DNA of 64,000 bases from positions 261,926 through 325,925 of the forward strand of contig NW_027192213.1 in the NCBI RefSeq assembly GCF_041956535.1. Reading direction: 5' to 3'. The notes under the pieces were generated by a model. That model did no database searches, was not told the origin of the DNA, and saw nothing but the letters and a program-made list of their open reading frames with translations. This stretch comes from Calcarisporiella thermophila CBS 279.70 (lineage: Eukaryota; Calcarisporiellomycota). Of this stretch, positions 22,477-32,551 are shown piece by piece. Made by a program: the position numbers and the translations under genes. Numbering within the stretch: the stretch's first letter is position 1; each line of letters opens with the position of its first letter.

Positions 22477-22863
22477 GCTCTTCTTTCAGTGGCAAGAACA
22501 GAGAGAAACCAAGGTTTAATTATTAGGTTTGAAGCGCTTATTTCATCCGTGGGGGCGCACAAGGATTGTTTTGGGCCAATTTCGTGCTTCACCCGCAGGC
22601 GGAGGGTCATGGCCAGCTGCCGGTCTAGAATCTCCGCAAAAAGCTCGAGCTTCTCTCCATTGCTGGGCCCGATGATCCACCGCGATTCGACGCAGAAATT
22701 TTTTCCAGCGCTTTTACTAAAAATCACGGGTGCGCATCCCGGGGAGATTGCTTGGAAACAGCATGATCAATAGACAAAGATATATGAAGTATAAACCCGA
22801 CTAGAATGGTTAACGCGGAAGAAAACAGGGGAAATGCAAAGATCTATCCACTCTATCCCATCA
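22477..22863 (-). other. Leader of the C2 gene with an open frame of unknown status
   Basis: Between the C2 gene start and the stop of the next minus-strand gene, the minus strand stays open in one frame from about 22727 to 22422, overlapping the C2 start out of frame. It contains coding-like sequence such as FCVESRWIIGPSNGEKLEL and LAMTLRLRVKHEIGP. The only ATG inside is at the Met of AMTLRLRV; an upstream ATG at 22764-22762 opens a 15-codon frame. I do not recognise a family. It may be a missed exon, an overlapping uORF or chance. Confidence 0.3.
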
Positions 22864-23695
22864 TCATTCGGCAAGCTTCTCCACGCCCGGGGGGCGTTCT
22901 AACCCCTCGCTCTCCTCCTCGACATGCTCAGCCTCCTCGCCCTGCTCGTCCTCATACTCTTGGTATCCATCGGGGTCCTCGTACTCTTCAAAGGATTCGA
23001 TAACTGCATCCGAAGGCAGGTCGATGCCTAACGAGGCAAGATCCAAATCCTCGTCTCTGCTCGAATTGAGAAAAATTAAAAGCCATCCGTATTGGCAAGC
23101 CTGAAATAACCTACTCATAGTCGAAGTCATCCAATTCGACATTGGACACCTGAAAATAGTACACATGCGACTCAAGTAGCGAGGTACCGGCTTTGAAGTT
23201 CCCAGTAGATGAGTCATATTTGCTGTAAATCGGATCCAATTCATCGACATTATGTCGAGCACATCCTAAATGCATCGTGACCATTGAACTTACCGCACTT
23301 GCGCAACTTCTTCGAAACGCACCGACTTCTTCTTATTCTCGTATTCTTCCCTAAAGACACAATGTTTCTTAGCATCCGCTTTTTTCACGCTTTCTTCCTA
23401 TGAAATTTTCTCACGCTTCCACATTATCAAAGGCCGAACTCCATTTCATGTTCACTTTCTCTAAATCTTGGAGTTTACGCTTCGATGTGCTTGGAACGCA
23501 CGTCTCCTCATGATCGGGCAGGCTAGGGAATACGGCTAGTTCTCTGCATCTCGGCGGTAAATGCTGGGTTTCCATTGGATTGTCAAAGGTGGATACATGG
23601 GAAGCGAAGCTATTCGTGCCCTGTCCCTCAACCAACGACCGGGCCTTAATTGCCTCAACCCACGGGTGGCAAGCAAACAAGGCCTGCGCCACCAT
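22864..23695 (-). CDS. Acidic hypothetical protein with RVxF-type motif
   Basis: I do not recognise the family. I read exons giving MVAQALFACHPWVEAIKARS (ATG 23695-23693), then VNMKWSSAFDNVEA, then EEYENKKKSVRFEEVAQVR. After an intron of about 70 bases comes KYDSSTGNFKAGTSLLESHV, then YYFQVSNVELDDFDYE. A strongly acidic tail (SFEEYEDPDGYQEYEDEQ) ends VEKLAE with TGA at 22864-22866. The block KKSVRFEEVAQVR fits the RVxF consensus of protein phosphatase 1 docking motifs, basic residues preceding and acidic following. A PP1 regulator is therefore one possibility, but the motif is short and common. The frame upstream of the ATG stays open for 12 codons, so an earlier exon could exist. Confidence 0.55.
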
Positions 23696-24292
23696 CTCTC
23701 CGGAAGGATGAATGGAGAGGCCCAATAAACTTTATGGCTCTTAGCATAGAGATAGGCTTCAGGTGAGCAAACCATGATCCAAAGTTGGGTCGGACAAACC
23801 ATATGAGTAAAAATAAACCTATTTCGAGACAATCTCTATACACTCTATCGACGCTTTCATACGCTTTCATACGCTTTCAAGAGTATGTTTTTTTTTATAT
23901 CAGCCCAGACAGAAGAGCATCCAAAAAAAAAAAATAGAATATCCAAGACCAGAACATACATGCATTTATCTCGGGGGCTTTTATTTAGTTTTCTACCCGG
24001 AAGCTAACCCGAAAAGCCATGGATGTCATAGTAAAATATTTCCCAAAAAGCCTAGTAAAATAAAGAAGATTTTCTCCTCGAGGGGTGAGAATATCATCAT
24101 GGGAAAGAGAGGGCTGAAAAAAAAAAAAACAAAGATACTGGATAAAAAAAACAAACCACTCCCAATGTATAAATATATTTATATATATTTGAAACGTCCA
24201 GAAATAATAATATATAATCTCCCAAATATTTATAGCCCAACACATTTAAAATACGAAAACTTGATGTAGCGTGAGAAAAAAAAAACGACCCT
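23696..24292. other. Spacer upstream of the acidic-protein gene
   Basis: AT-rich sequence with A12 runs, between the start of the acidic-protein gene and the stop of the decarboxylase gene. It holds a short tandem repeat (23851-23879) and long A/T tracts at 23890-24280, which are probably the 3' UTR of the decarboxylase gene. No gene was recognised. Confidence 0.4.
23851..23879. repeat. 10-bp unit repeated three times
   Basis: The unit ACGCTTTCAT occurs three times in direct succession, with the last copy losing its final base. The array lies about 155 bases upstream of the acidic-protein start codon and could be a small promoter minisatellite. Confidence 0.7.
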
Positions 24293-25625
24293 TCAAGGTC
24301 GCCGCTCGAATTGTCCGAATACCAAGTCGTACCCGTTGAATTCGTAGACAATTCTCTCCGTGCGCTTGTATCCCGTAATGGTATCTAACGACCTCGCCAT
24401 GCGTGCTCGTTCGCGATCATGTCGCTCCCAAGCCTCCTCACTCGCGTCGCCGGGAGGGTGCGAGGAGAAAGCCGTGACGCTGAATTTGCCAGGCCGGAAC
24501 ACTCTCGTCACTTCTCGGATCAACGCCTGGACCACCGAGGGTTTCCCTCCAGTTGGGATATTGGTCTCGAAGCTTGCGTAGGAGCAGGCGGGCTCCGGCG
24601 TGACATGAATCGTATAGTAGCCTTGCTTGAGGAGAGCGTTGGCCGAGTAGCCGCAAGGGGTGAACAGGAAAGAATCCACCAGGGCCTTGGGGTAGAGTGT
24701 GTCAAGCCCGGTGTCCTGGTCCACACGGCGTCCCCCCGTGGTGCCGCCCTCTTCCCCAGGACGCTGGTAGAATGGGATCATCGCCTCGGGGTCAAGGTGT
24801 GTCATCAGGATCTCAATCGTTTGATCGTGCTCGTCAGGAACTTGGGGCACCATCTCCTGTGAGTCGTCCTCGCCCGGAGTGGCAATGTACAGGTACCATG
24901 GGTCGCCGCTGTTCGCCCTTCCCACGGTGTAGGCCGCTCCATTCGTAAAGTACGTGTCGAGGCACTCCACCTCCTTCCCCCAATCGCGGTGCGGGTCGAG
25001 CTGGCGTTCAGGGAACATGAACGACTTGCGGGAGTAGAACACGCGCCAAGCGCGCTCAAACCCGCAGTACTCAAGCGCAATCTCAAGAATGCGGGGTACG
25101 GCATGTAGCAGGGTGGTGGTACCACAGGTCTTGAGAATCAGCTTGTGAGGGTACACGAAGAAAGATGACTCACTAAGAATAGGAGAAAAGAGGGTCAGGC
25201 TAAACAGGGGGTCGAGGCCGAAAAGAAAGGGCATGTATCGCTCACCTCAACAAATAGGCATCCAGATGTTCATTTTTGACGACGTTGAGTACCTGGCAAC
25301 GAACAATGGCCAACATCTCGCTCCAAACGCACCGGTCCACCTTTCTCAAACCCTGGCGCGATTGACCCTCCACATCCAGTGTGGCGCGATGGGCAGCGTG
25401 GATGCCGCCACAAAATGGCTCGTCACCCTCGCTATCGCTGCTAAACGTGCTATTGCGAGAACGGACAGTCTCGGCAGCGGAGGGGGCGAACCAAATCTCA
25501 AGCAGTTTTTCGGGCCCCTCGAAAGAACCGGCCTCGTACTCGGCAGGTGGGCAAGCGGAAGTGGGCTCGTACGAAGAGGCTCCCCCGGGTTCCAGATAGT
25601 GATCGTCGCGAATTTCACCAACCAT
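24293..25625 (-). CDS. SPE2: S-adenosylmethionine decarboxylase proenzyme
   Basis: The enzyme makes decarboxylated AdoMet, the aminopropyl donor for spermidine synthesis. It is a pyruvoyl enzyme that cleaves itself. The join of exons 1 and 2 recreates the processing site LLSESSFFVYPHKL; the intron falls inside the codon of the Ser before ESS. Conserved residues seen are FEGPEKLLEIWF (the two catalytic Glu), LKTCGTTTLLHAVP (active-site Cys), CGYSANALLKQGYYTIHVTPE (the Ser and His of processing), and YFTNGAAYTVG in between. The start MVGEIRDDHYLEPGG (ATG 25625-25623) is the first ATG of the frame, and the stop TGA is at 24293-24295. An insert rich in Ser, Glu and Asp lies near residues 45-60. 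The long leader carries a single upstream ORF (25921-26007), consistent with the translational control known for this enzyme in mammals and plants. Confidence 0.96.
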
Positions 25626-26875
25626 TTTTTTTCGATAGAGCAGAAAATAGAAAGTCGATTCGATAGCAGTCAAAAGGTGAGGAAAAGGAGTAGGAGGGAT
25701 TGGGGATGGAATAATATAAGTGAAAAATAGTTAAAGGAGATAACGAGATAGTTAATTAATTAGGGCAAGTTATGGTGGTTCTTTGGCAGAGTAGTTTTTG
25801 TCAAACGTCGGCAGGACGATGTGAGGGTGGTTGAGTTTGCTTTTACGTCCTACTGGCGACAAAACGGCAAGTGTATCTAACCAGGCGAGCGAGGGGGATA
25901 GGGAGATGAGATTAAGGATGCTATCGAAGGAAGTTAGAAAAATGGAGGCGGAAGGGAAGGTCGAAGAGAAAGCGCGCGGCGAAGCCGTAGTAGTAGTCAA
26001 AACGCATATGAGAGCGGAAGACAGCTTTACAATCAAGTATGTCGCCTTCAAATTTCACGTTTGAAGACGAACGAAAATAAGGTGGGGAGTTGTTGGAAAG
26101 AAAATTGGAAATAGTTAAAAAAAAGGGTAAATATAAACAATCGATTTTTGGGCTTTGGAATTGCTTCTCTTGGGATGAATGGTGAAGAATGGGATTCAAA
26201 AGGCAAGCTTATACGGGTCGAGATGAGTGCTTAATTATTCAAATTATATGACATGATGTGCTTGATCATGTCTTAGGAACAAACTGGAAAGGAGTAACAG
26301 GTTAAAGAATGAAGGAGGGAAAAAATTGCTTGGGTGACGTTTTATATTTGTCCTTGAAAAATATCAGCAGATTTTTTTATACCCAGGAACAATCTATTAG
26401 AAAATTAAACACTCAGCCAAACAACCAACAATTTGAGTGTGAATAGATCAGTACACTAACAATATACAGCGACCTCACCCCATACCACAACCTCTCTCCC
26501 CCATTGCCTATCAGCGGCAAACGCTGCTTGTTTGCGCTTGTGGATTTAAGGAAAGGGCTCGCACCGGGGAGTCTATATTCCCATCCTCCTATCCTTTTTT
26601 CATATTTAGTGGGTGGTTCCTACACTCTTCGGTAGGGTCACCACCGCCATCATCAGATATCGATAATCTCCGTAAAATTCTGGGTGATTAGCTTGGCGGA
26701 GAATACTAAAGAAGCCCCCCCAACTCGAGTAACTCGATTTCCCTTTTTTTTAGCATTTGTCGGAAATGTTTTTTAAGTTAATTAAGCTAGACGTCATCGC
26801 TCATTATACCGTTTTCTAAATCTCTGAAATTAACCCAAAGAAGCCTGTGCGCAAGTCCAAGAAAAATGCGGAAAA
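25626..26875. other. Long divergent promoter/leader region, SPE2-ALG9
   Basis: This is 1.25 kb between two divergent genes. On the SPE2 side (25626-26010) the sequence is fairly GC-rich and contains one upstream ORF. The centre (26200-26450) is AT-rich. Pyrimidine-rich sequence precedes the ALG9 start. No further gene was recognised; plus-strand ORFs across the leader look like mirror frames. Confidence 0.4.
25921..26007 (-). promoter_or_regulatory. Candidate upstream ORF in the SPE2 leader (28 codons)
   Basis: The ATG at 26007-26005 opens a 28-codon frame ending with TAG at 25923-25921, 295 bases before the SPE2 start codon. It is the only ATG on the sense strand in the 380 bases upstream of SPE2. 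The peptide is unusually rich in Phe, Tyr, Arg and Leu (for example YYYGFAARFLFDLPFRLHF). Polyamine-responsive uORFs control this enzyme in mammals (MAGDIS peptide) and plants, but this peptide resembles neither. Its presence in the mRNA depends on the unknown transcription start. Confidence 0.4.
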
Positions 26876-29136
26876 ATGTCACAGCGGCGACGACGGAACA
26901 ACAATGCATTAAATCAGCGTCTTTGGCGGAGAGAAGGTCAAACCTCATCTTCTGGAGGTGAAGCCGATGTCTCATCGGAAATCGATGACACCCCTACTCC
27001 TACATCATCGCGATCCAAGTAAACATGACGCCTCGATCTGTACTCTCTTTAATTTTCTCCTTACAAGGTCTCCTCTACTCGGCTAAATTAGAATCACCGC
27101 TTATCGCCCTCCCTACTGCCCTTCATTCACCATAGCTTTCAAACTCATCTTGGTAGCTCGCCTCATTGCCGCCCTTACTACTTCAATATCGGACTGCGAT
27201 GAAGTTTTCAACTACTGGGAACCTACTCACTATCTCCAATATGGCTATGGGATGCAAACTTGGGAATATTCACCCGTATATGCCATTCGAAGTTGGGCAT
27301 ATGCGGGTCTGCACGCGTTAGTAGGGATGCTTGTGAGTTTGCTCACAAAAAACAAGGTATAGACCCCATGGAGTTAGCAAAGACGCGTCTTATTCTAATT
27401 TGGGGCCTCTTCTCTATAGGTGCAGACCTTTTATCTTCTTCGTTTGGCATTTGCAACGCTTTGTGCCTATTGCGAAACGGTTTTCTATCGGTCAGTAGTG
27501 ACGGAGCTCAACCCCCATATTGGGCGGTACGTGCTAACTGCACTAATTGTGAGCGCTGGTATGTTTCAAGCTGCGACCGGTAAGAGAGAGATTTTGTGTG
27601 CCATATATCTCTTTTTTTTTTGGCTTTAATTGTGTGGACTATTAGCATTCCTTCCCTCGACATTCTCAATGTATACAACGATGTTGGCTTTTGCCCACTG
27701 CTTGCGCCCCCCGTCGGATATCTCGGGTTCTCGCACTTACCGCGCCATTTTTTGGTTTGGAGTCGGAGCTCTTCTGGGTTGGCCATTCAGCGCCGCGGTT
27801 GGAATTCCATTTGTGTTCGAAGAACTGCTTATGGTCGGCAAAACACACCCCACATCTCCCACCTCCCAACGGAAAAAACCTAGCACGATTGATTGGAGAG
27901 TGAGACGAGTAGTGAGATTTACCATTGCGGTTCTTGCTGGGTTACTTGTCCTGGTAAAAATGCATATACAATTCGCCACGATGGATCTATCTAATAGGAC
28001 TCTATTTATTGCAGCTACCTATCATCTTGGTTGACTACATCTTTTACAAGAAAATCGCCATAGTTCCCCTCAATATTGTGCTATACAATGTATTCGGTGG
28101 GGCGAATCGTGGCCCGGATATCTTCGGCACGGAACCGTGGTACTTTTATATCCTAAATGGATTGTTGAATTTCAACATCCTCTCTTTACTTTCCCTGGCA
28201 AGCATCCCAATATTGGTAAGTGTTTATTAGCCAATGGGTATGAAGAGAATGAGTATTCACATTCTGTAATGCTTTTAATCTTAGTTGGTTTCTCGGTTTT
28301 TGGATCCAAATTGCCTGGTGATATCTTCTGGTACAGCCAATCCAACCACCCTCCTTACTCTCAAGCTGCTTCCTCTCTACATTTGGATGGGTATTTTCAC
28401 ACTTCAGTCGCACAAGGAAGAGCGCTTTCTCTTCGTTGTTTACCCGCTTATATGTTTGAATGCTGCTGTTGCCCTCTTCTTGCTTCGCGGACTTCTACAG
28501 CGAGTTGCGGGCAAACTCAATATTTCCTCCTACCGACTTCTCTCAACATTTACCGCGTCAATATTGCTGCTTTCCGCAGTGCTCTCGATATCCCGAATCG
28601 TCTCCCTCTATTCGCATTACCATGCACCCCTCGAGGTGTATGAGCACTTTTCTCTTAAAGAGTGGCCGGCCTTTGTCCAACGCAATATGACCACTCAGAA
28701 CGAGGAGGTGAATGTTTGTGTTGGCAAGGAGTGGTATCGTTTCCCATCCCACTATTTCCTCCCTCATGGAACGCGACTTCGGTTTCTTCGTAGCGAATTC
28801 CGAGGCCTACTGCCTGCCTATTTTGCCGAAGGGGAAAGTCGAAGGGATGGTACCTCAAGACTACCCCAGTGGAAAATGAATGATGTTAACCGAGAGGAGA
28901 TGGATCGATATGTGCCCGTGGAGGAGTGTACATACCTAGTGGATTTCGATACCGGGGTGGAGACGAAACTCGAGCCACGCTATGTGAATGATGCGAATTG
29001 GGAACGTGTCATTTGTAAACCATTTTTAGATGCCTCTCGGACGCCGAGGCTCTCGAGGGCTTTTTATCTTCCTTTTAATTCAAGGACGAAAAAATGGGGC
29101 GATTACTGTTTATTAAGACGGCAAACACGAGGCTGA
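26876..29136 (+). CDS. ALG9: Alpha-1,2-mannosyltransferase ALG9
   Basis: ALG9 adds alpha-1,2-mannoses from dolichol-P-mannose to the lipid-linked oligosaccharide in the ER lumen (GT22 family, multi-pass membrane protein). Exon 1 (ATG 26876) gives a charged cytosolic tail, MSQRRRRNNNALNQRLWRRE. Exon 2 contains the hallmark SDCDEVFNYWEPTHYLQYG and QTWEYSPVYAIRSWAYAGLH. Later exons give the membrane segments, GANRGPDIFGTEPWYFYILN, and LQSHKEERFLFVVYPLICLN, all family signatures. The last exon ends LLRRQTRG at 29136. An ATG ten bases upstream (26866) is in another frame and is closed after 31 codons, so 26876 is preferred. About seven exons. Confidence 0.95.
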
Positions 29137-29523
29137 AAGCTAGGAATTTTCATCCATTGTGTGCTCAATGTTTAATTGTTTTTTACTATAATGCTATATT
29201 AATTTTCATTTTAATAATTCGTTTTTGAACTGAATATGCTAGGCTCTTTTTTGCCTCTTTTTCTAGTGCTTTTCCTCGGATATGAATCTTAGTCATTGAA
29301 GGGCTTGAAAAGGCCTAGAAGAGAACTTGTGATAATCCACTGGGAAGTTATAGGAAAATCATAGAGAAAATGTTAATGTGCTAGTGTAACGCCACTCATA
29401 ACGATCTAATGTATTAGCGGACTTCTCTTTATTTTTTCAAACCGCATGTATTACTCCCCTCCCCCCCCTCTACTTTGACTTAGTATTCAGCTAATTAATA
29501 CCGGTACAACCAGCAGCACTACT
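29137..29523. other. Spacer between ALG9 and the E2 gene
   Basis: AT-rich sequence, probably the ALG9 3' UTR followed by the promoter of the tandem-UBC gene. It includes a C-rich tract near 29457-29468. No gene seen. Confidence 0.4.
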
Positions 29524-31606
29524 ATGTCCAATCAAGCCATCCTTCGCATCCAGAAAGAGTTAGCGGAGGCAGGGTATGTTATGCGCCGTTTGTCTTTCCT
29601 GCGCTCATAACGTTTCGATTCACACTTTTGCTCTGAATCTGGTATTGAAACAGCAAAAATCCTGATCATTCAATCTATCTTCATTATGATGAAGATGACA
29701 TGCGAAATGTCAAGGCGCTGATTACGGGGCCACCTGATACACCGTAGGTTAAAATTTTCAGAGTTTTTCATATCATCTCCACTGAAAATGCTGTGATACG
29801 CTCAATTCAGCTACGCGTTCGGCATGTTTGAATTCACCATGCGATTTCCCGATTCTTACCCTTCACAACCCCCTAAAGTAGCAGCATTGACAACCAACTA
29901 CGGCAGAACCAGATTCAATCCAAATGTAGGCTGTTGGGCAGTCCCTTGATTTGTGCTAATGATTAGATTTAATGCTTTTTTATCCCAACAGATATATGCG
30001 AATGGGAAAGTGTGTTTAAGTATCTTAGGTGCGTCGAGAATATTCCTCCCTTTTATTTCCTGTTTCTCTGTTCTTACCTCCTGCTTTATGCAAACGTATA
30101 GGGACTTGGCCGGGAGAAGCGGGAGAGCAGTGTATGCACATTCTTGTCGCTAATATCTTATCTGATAGAAGACTTACCAATCGCATTGTCTTCTCTTTTC
30201 GTCATGGTAGGGCGCCCTGCACACGGAATATCATCCGTTCTATTATCTATACAGAGTTTGATGAGTGATAAGCCGGTAGGGTTCTTAATGCAGTTGCTTG
30301 GGCTATTCGAGAGAATAATTGACTTGTCGCCCTTTCTTAGTATTTAAATGAACCCGGATGTGATAAGGAGGACAACACACAAGTAATTGAGGGCTACAAT
30401 CACAAGATCATTCACGGTATGGTGAAAGATTTGAAGTTGTTTTGAAATATTCCACACCCCTCAGCTGAACCTCAACGTCTCTTTAGAAACTATTCGGATA
30501 TCTATCTGCGATCGATTGGAAAACTTTCTTGGGCTGAAGAGTGGAAATGATTTCCCCCAACTCCCCAACGGTACTGACTATAAATCCGCCATAGAATTTA
30601 CCACACAATCGTCTTCACCTATCTCCTCCATCGCTAATAACACCAACTCCACAAACTCTGCGTCATCAGACACCTCAACACCTATAAACTCTGCTGGCGC
30701 CTCACATCCTGCAGCACCTTCATCAACAGCGAAGCCCGCACTCCCCGGCTTTAATCCTGGCTTTTTTCAGGACGAATTCTCGTCTCGCTTCGCATCGAGT
30801 TCAACCCAAGGACACGAATTTGAGGATCTGTCAAAACGACTATTCATGTGCTATTACGAAAACGTCATTGTAAGTCCGAATGTTAAATTGGGTGTTTCTG
30901 CCTTTTTTTTACGTTAACCACATCTTGGGATCAACTCAATCTGTAGGACATTATCAAAAGAGAGGGCAGTCATACAAAAGAAGGTGAGCAATTCGAGCTC
31001 ACCAAATTCGAGAGTAGATCGAACGGAATGGAGGGGGTATACCGTTATCCCAACTTGGCTCAGCGGATGGCTGCGATTCGCGACGCCATCAACCGTGAAA
31101 CGGATCAGTGGATTCAGCAAAGTCGCCGTTGGATAGAGAAGGACACCACAACAGCAAGCAATTTAAAGCGGCAGTTTGAGCAAGTGAAGAACTATCTTGA
31201 CGCGAGCTCAGGAAATATCCAAGTCGAGCTCGAAGACAAAAACCCTTTCGTCTGGATGATACTCATTTTTGGAAAGCCGATGACCAACTACGACGGGGGT
31301 ATCTTCAAGGCTAAGATTGTGTTCCACGACAAATTCCCTGAGATACAGCCGAGAGTACGATTCATTACTCCCATATTCCACCCCAATATTACAGAAGAGG
31401 GGATACCGTTCTACCGTGCATCACGCCAAGATGACGTGCGCAGCCTTGTGTTGGCCCTAAATGCCCTACTGGAGGATGAGCCGAATACGAATCCCGTCAC
31501 GCATGTGAACAAACGAGCTGCGAAGCTGTATTTTGGAAGCAAGGAGGATCGGCGAGAGTATAACCGGAACGCTAGACGGTGTGCCGGGCGATCTCTGGAG
31601 TATTAG
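29524..31606 (+). CDS. UBE2Z-like E2 with a second, inactive UBC fold
   Basis: The N-terminal UBC domain matches the UBE2Z class of ubiquitin-conjugating enzymes. It has VKALITGPPDTPYAFGMFEF, then RFNPN, then the catalytic segment YANGKVCLSILGTWPGE with the active Cys, then SSVLLSIQSLMSDKPYLNEP. A Ser/Thr/Asn-rich linker follows (about 30600-30780). A second UBC-like fold (about 31200-31600) has NPFVWMILIFGKPMTNYDGG, FHDKFPEIQPRVRFITPIFH and HPNITEEGIPF, where the catalytic Cys position is Pro/Phe. The second fold should therefore be inactive and may bind substrate or E1. Short exons carry the first half; the last exon holds the whole second fold and ends RSLEY at 31606. The start ATG is at 29524. 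UBE2Z enzymes can accept FAT10 in mammals; the fungal substrate is not known to me. Confidence 0.9.
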
Positions 31607-32551
31607 TGGATTTGGCTGACGGCTAGCTTGGCTATTTTGCCCTATTTTTATTTTGACGACAAAAACCAACCTGACCCTCCTATTTCTCCTCTATTAATAA
31701 TTATTGCATGTGCCGATGTCATTCTTCTCCTTTTCAAATTTGATTTTCTTTTGCTTTTCTTGGTGACTCATTAAAGTATATGAGTGTAAAAATTTGTAAG
31801 AGAATGTACAAAAGGAGTAAACCCATCTTTTAATACTTTCCCTTTTTTTTCTTTTTTCGTTGGATTGTTGAACAAATGGCGTACCTTGCCTTTCATTTGA
31901 AAACTGTTGAGTTTTCGAAATCCCCGTGGAACCACGTTTGCACACATGTTGGTGAGCAACTCCCATCCGTGCATCGATGCGAATATTCTGGAATTACGAT
32001 ACGTGGCCATTTCGTGTCAAGATGTTAGAGGCTATCGAAAGTTCCCTCGACGGTATACTCTAAAAACGCTTACTCGGCTGAGGAGAGCACGAGGATTTTT
32101 GCCATAATAAGAATTATAGTATTAAAGTAGGCGTTTCTAGAAGAGTTCGAGCTTATTTTTTCAATTCTGCGATAAATATCTCTGCGGTAGAGTGTAGGTA
32201 TAGAAGCCAGGGATAAATCAGCTACAATTTAATACATATCTTAAATGAAAAGTAGAAATGAACCAGACCCTGATCTTTATCATCTAGATATTGGTTGTCT
32301 TGTGAGGTTGATCGAGATAAAGGCGCATTTGTCATCTCCAAGCAGCTCTTCTGAATGAAATAGAAACCTTAACTTTACGGGATATCTGATTCTCCACAAA
32401 AGCCCCTCATTGGATTTTCGTCATCGAGTACGTAATAGACGGACGGATTCGGGTTGTGACTTCAGCCGGTATTTTGTTTCTATCGTTCCTTACTATTCAT
32501 CTCCGTTCCTTTTACTTGAACCATTTTCACTCTTAAATCCACGCCGGCAGG
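31607..32551. other. Spacer, no confident gene
   Basis: This is 945 bases between the E2 gene and the MPP alpha gene, both on the plus strand. Around 31770-32110 both strands have modest ORFs (minus 31771-32010, starting MATYRNSRIFASMHGWELL; plus 31907-32107). Neither shows a family signature, and the minus frame ends in translated poly-T sequence. The rest is AT-rich. Confidence 0.35.

Noticed and set aside
31771-32107. Small gene on either strand between the E2 and MPP alpha genes
   Set aside because: ORFs on both strands are short. The minus one ends in translated poly-T sequence, and a bL33m-like start on that strand (MAKILVLSSAE) cannot be extended with a sensible intron.
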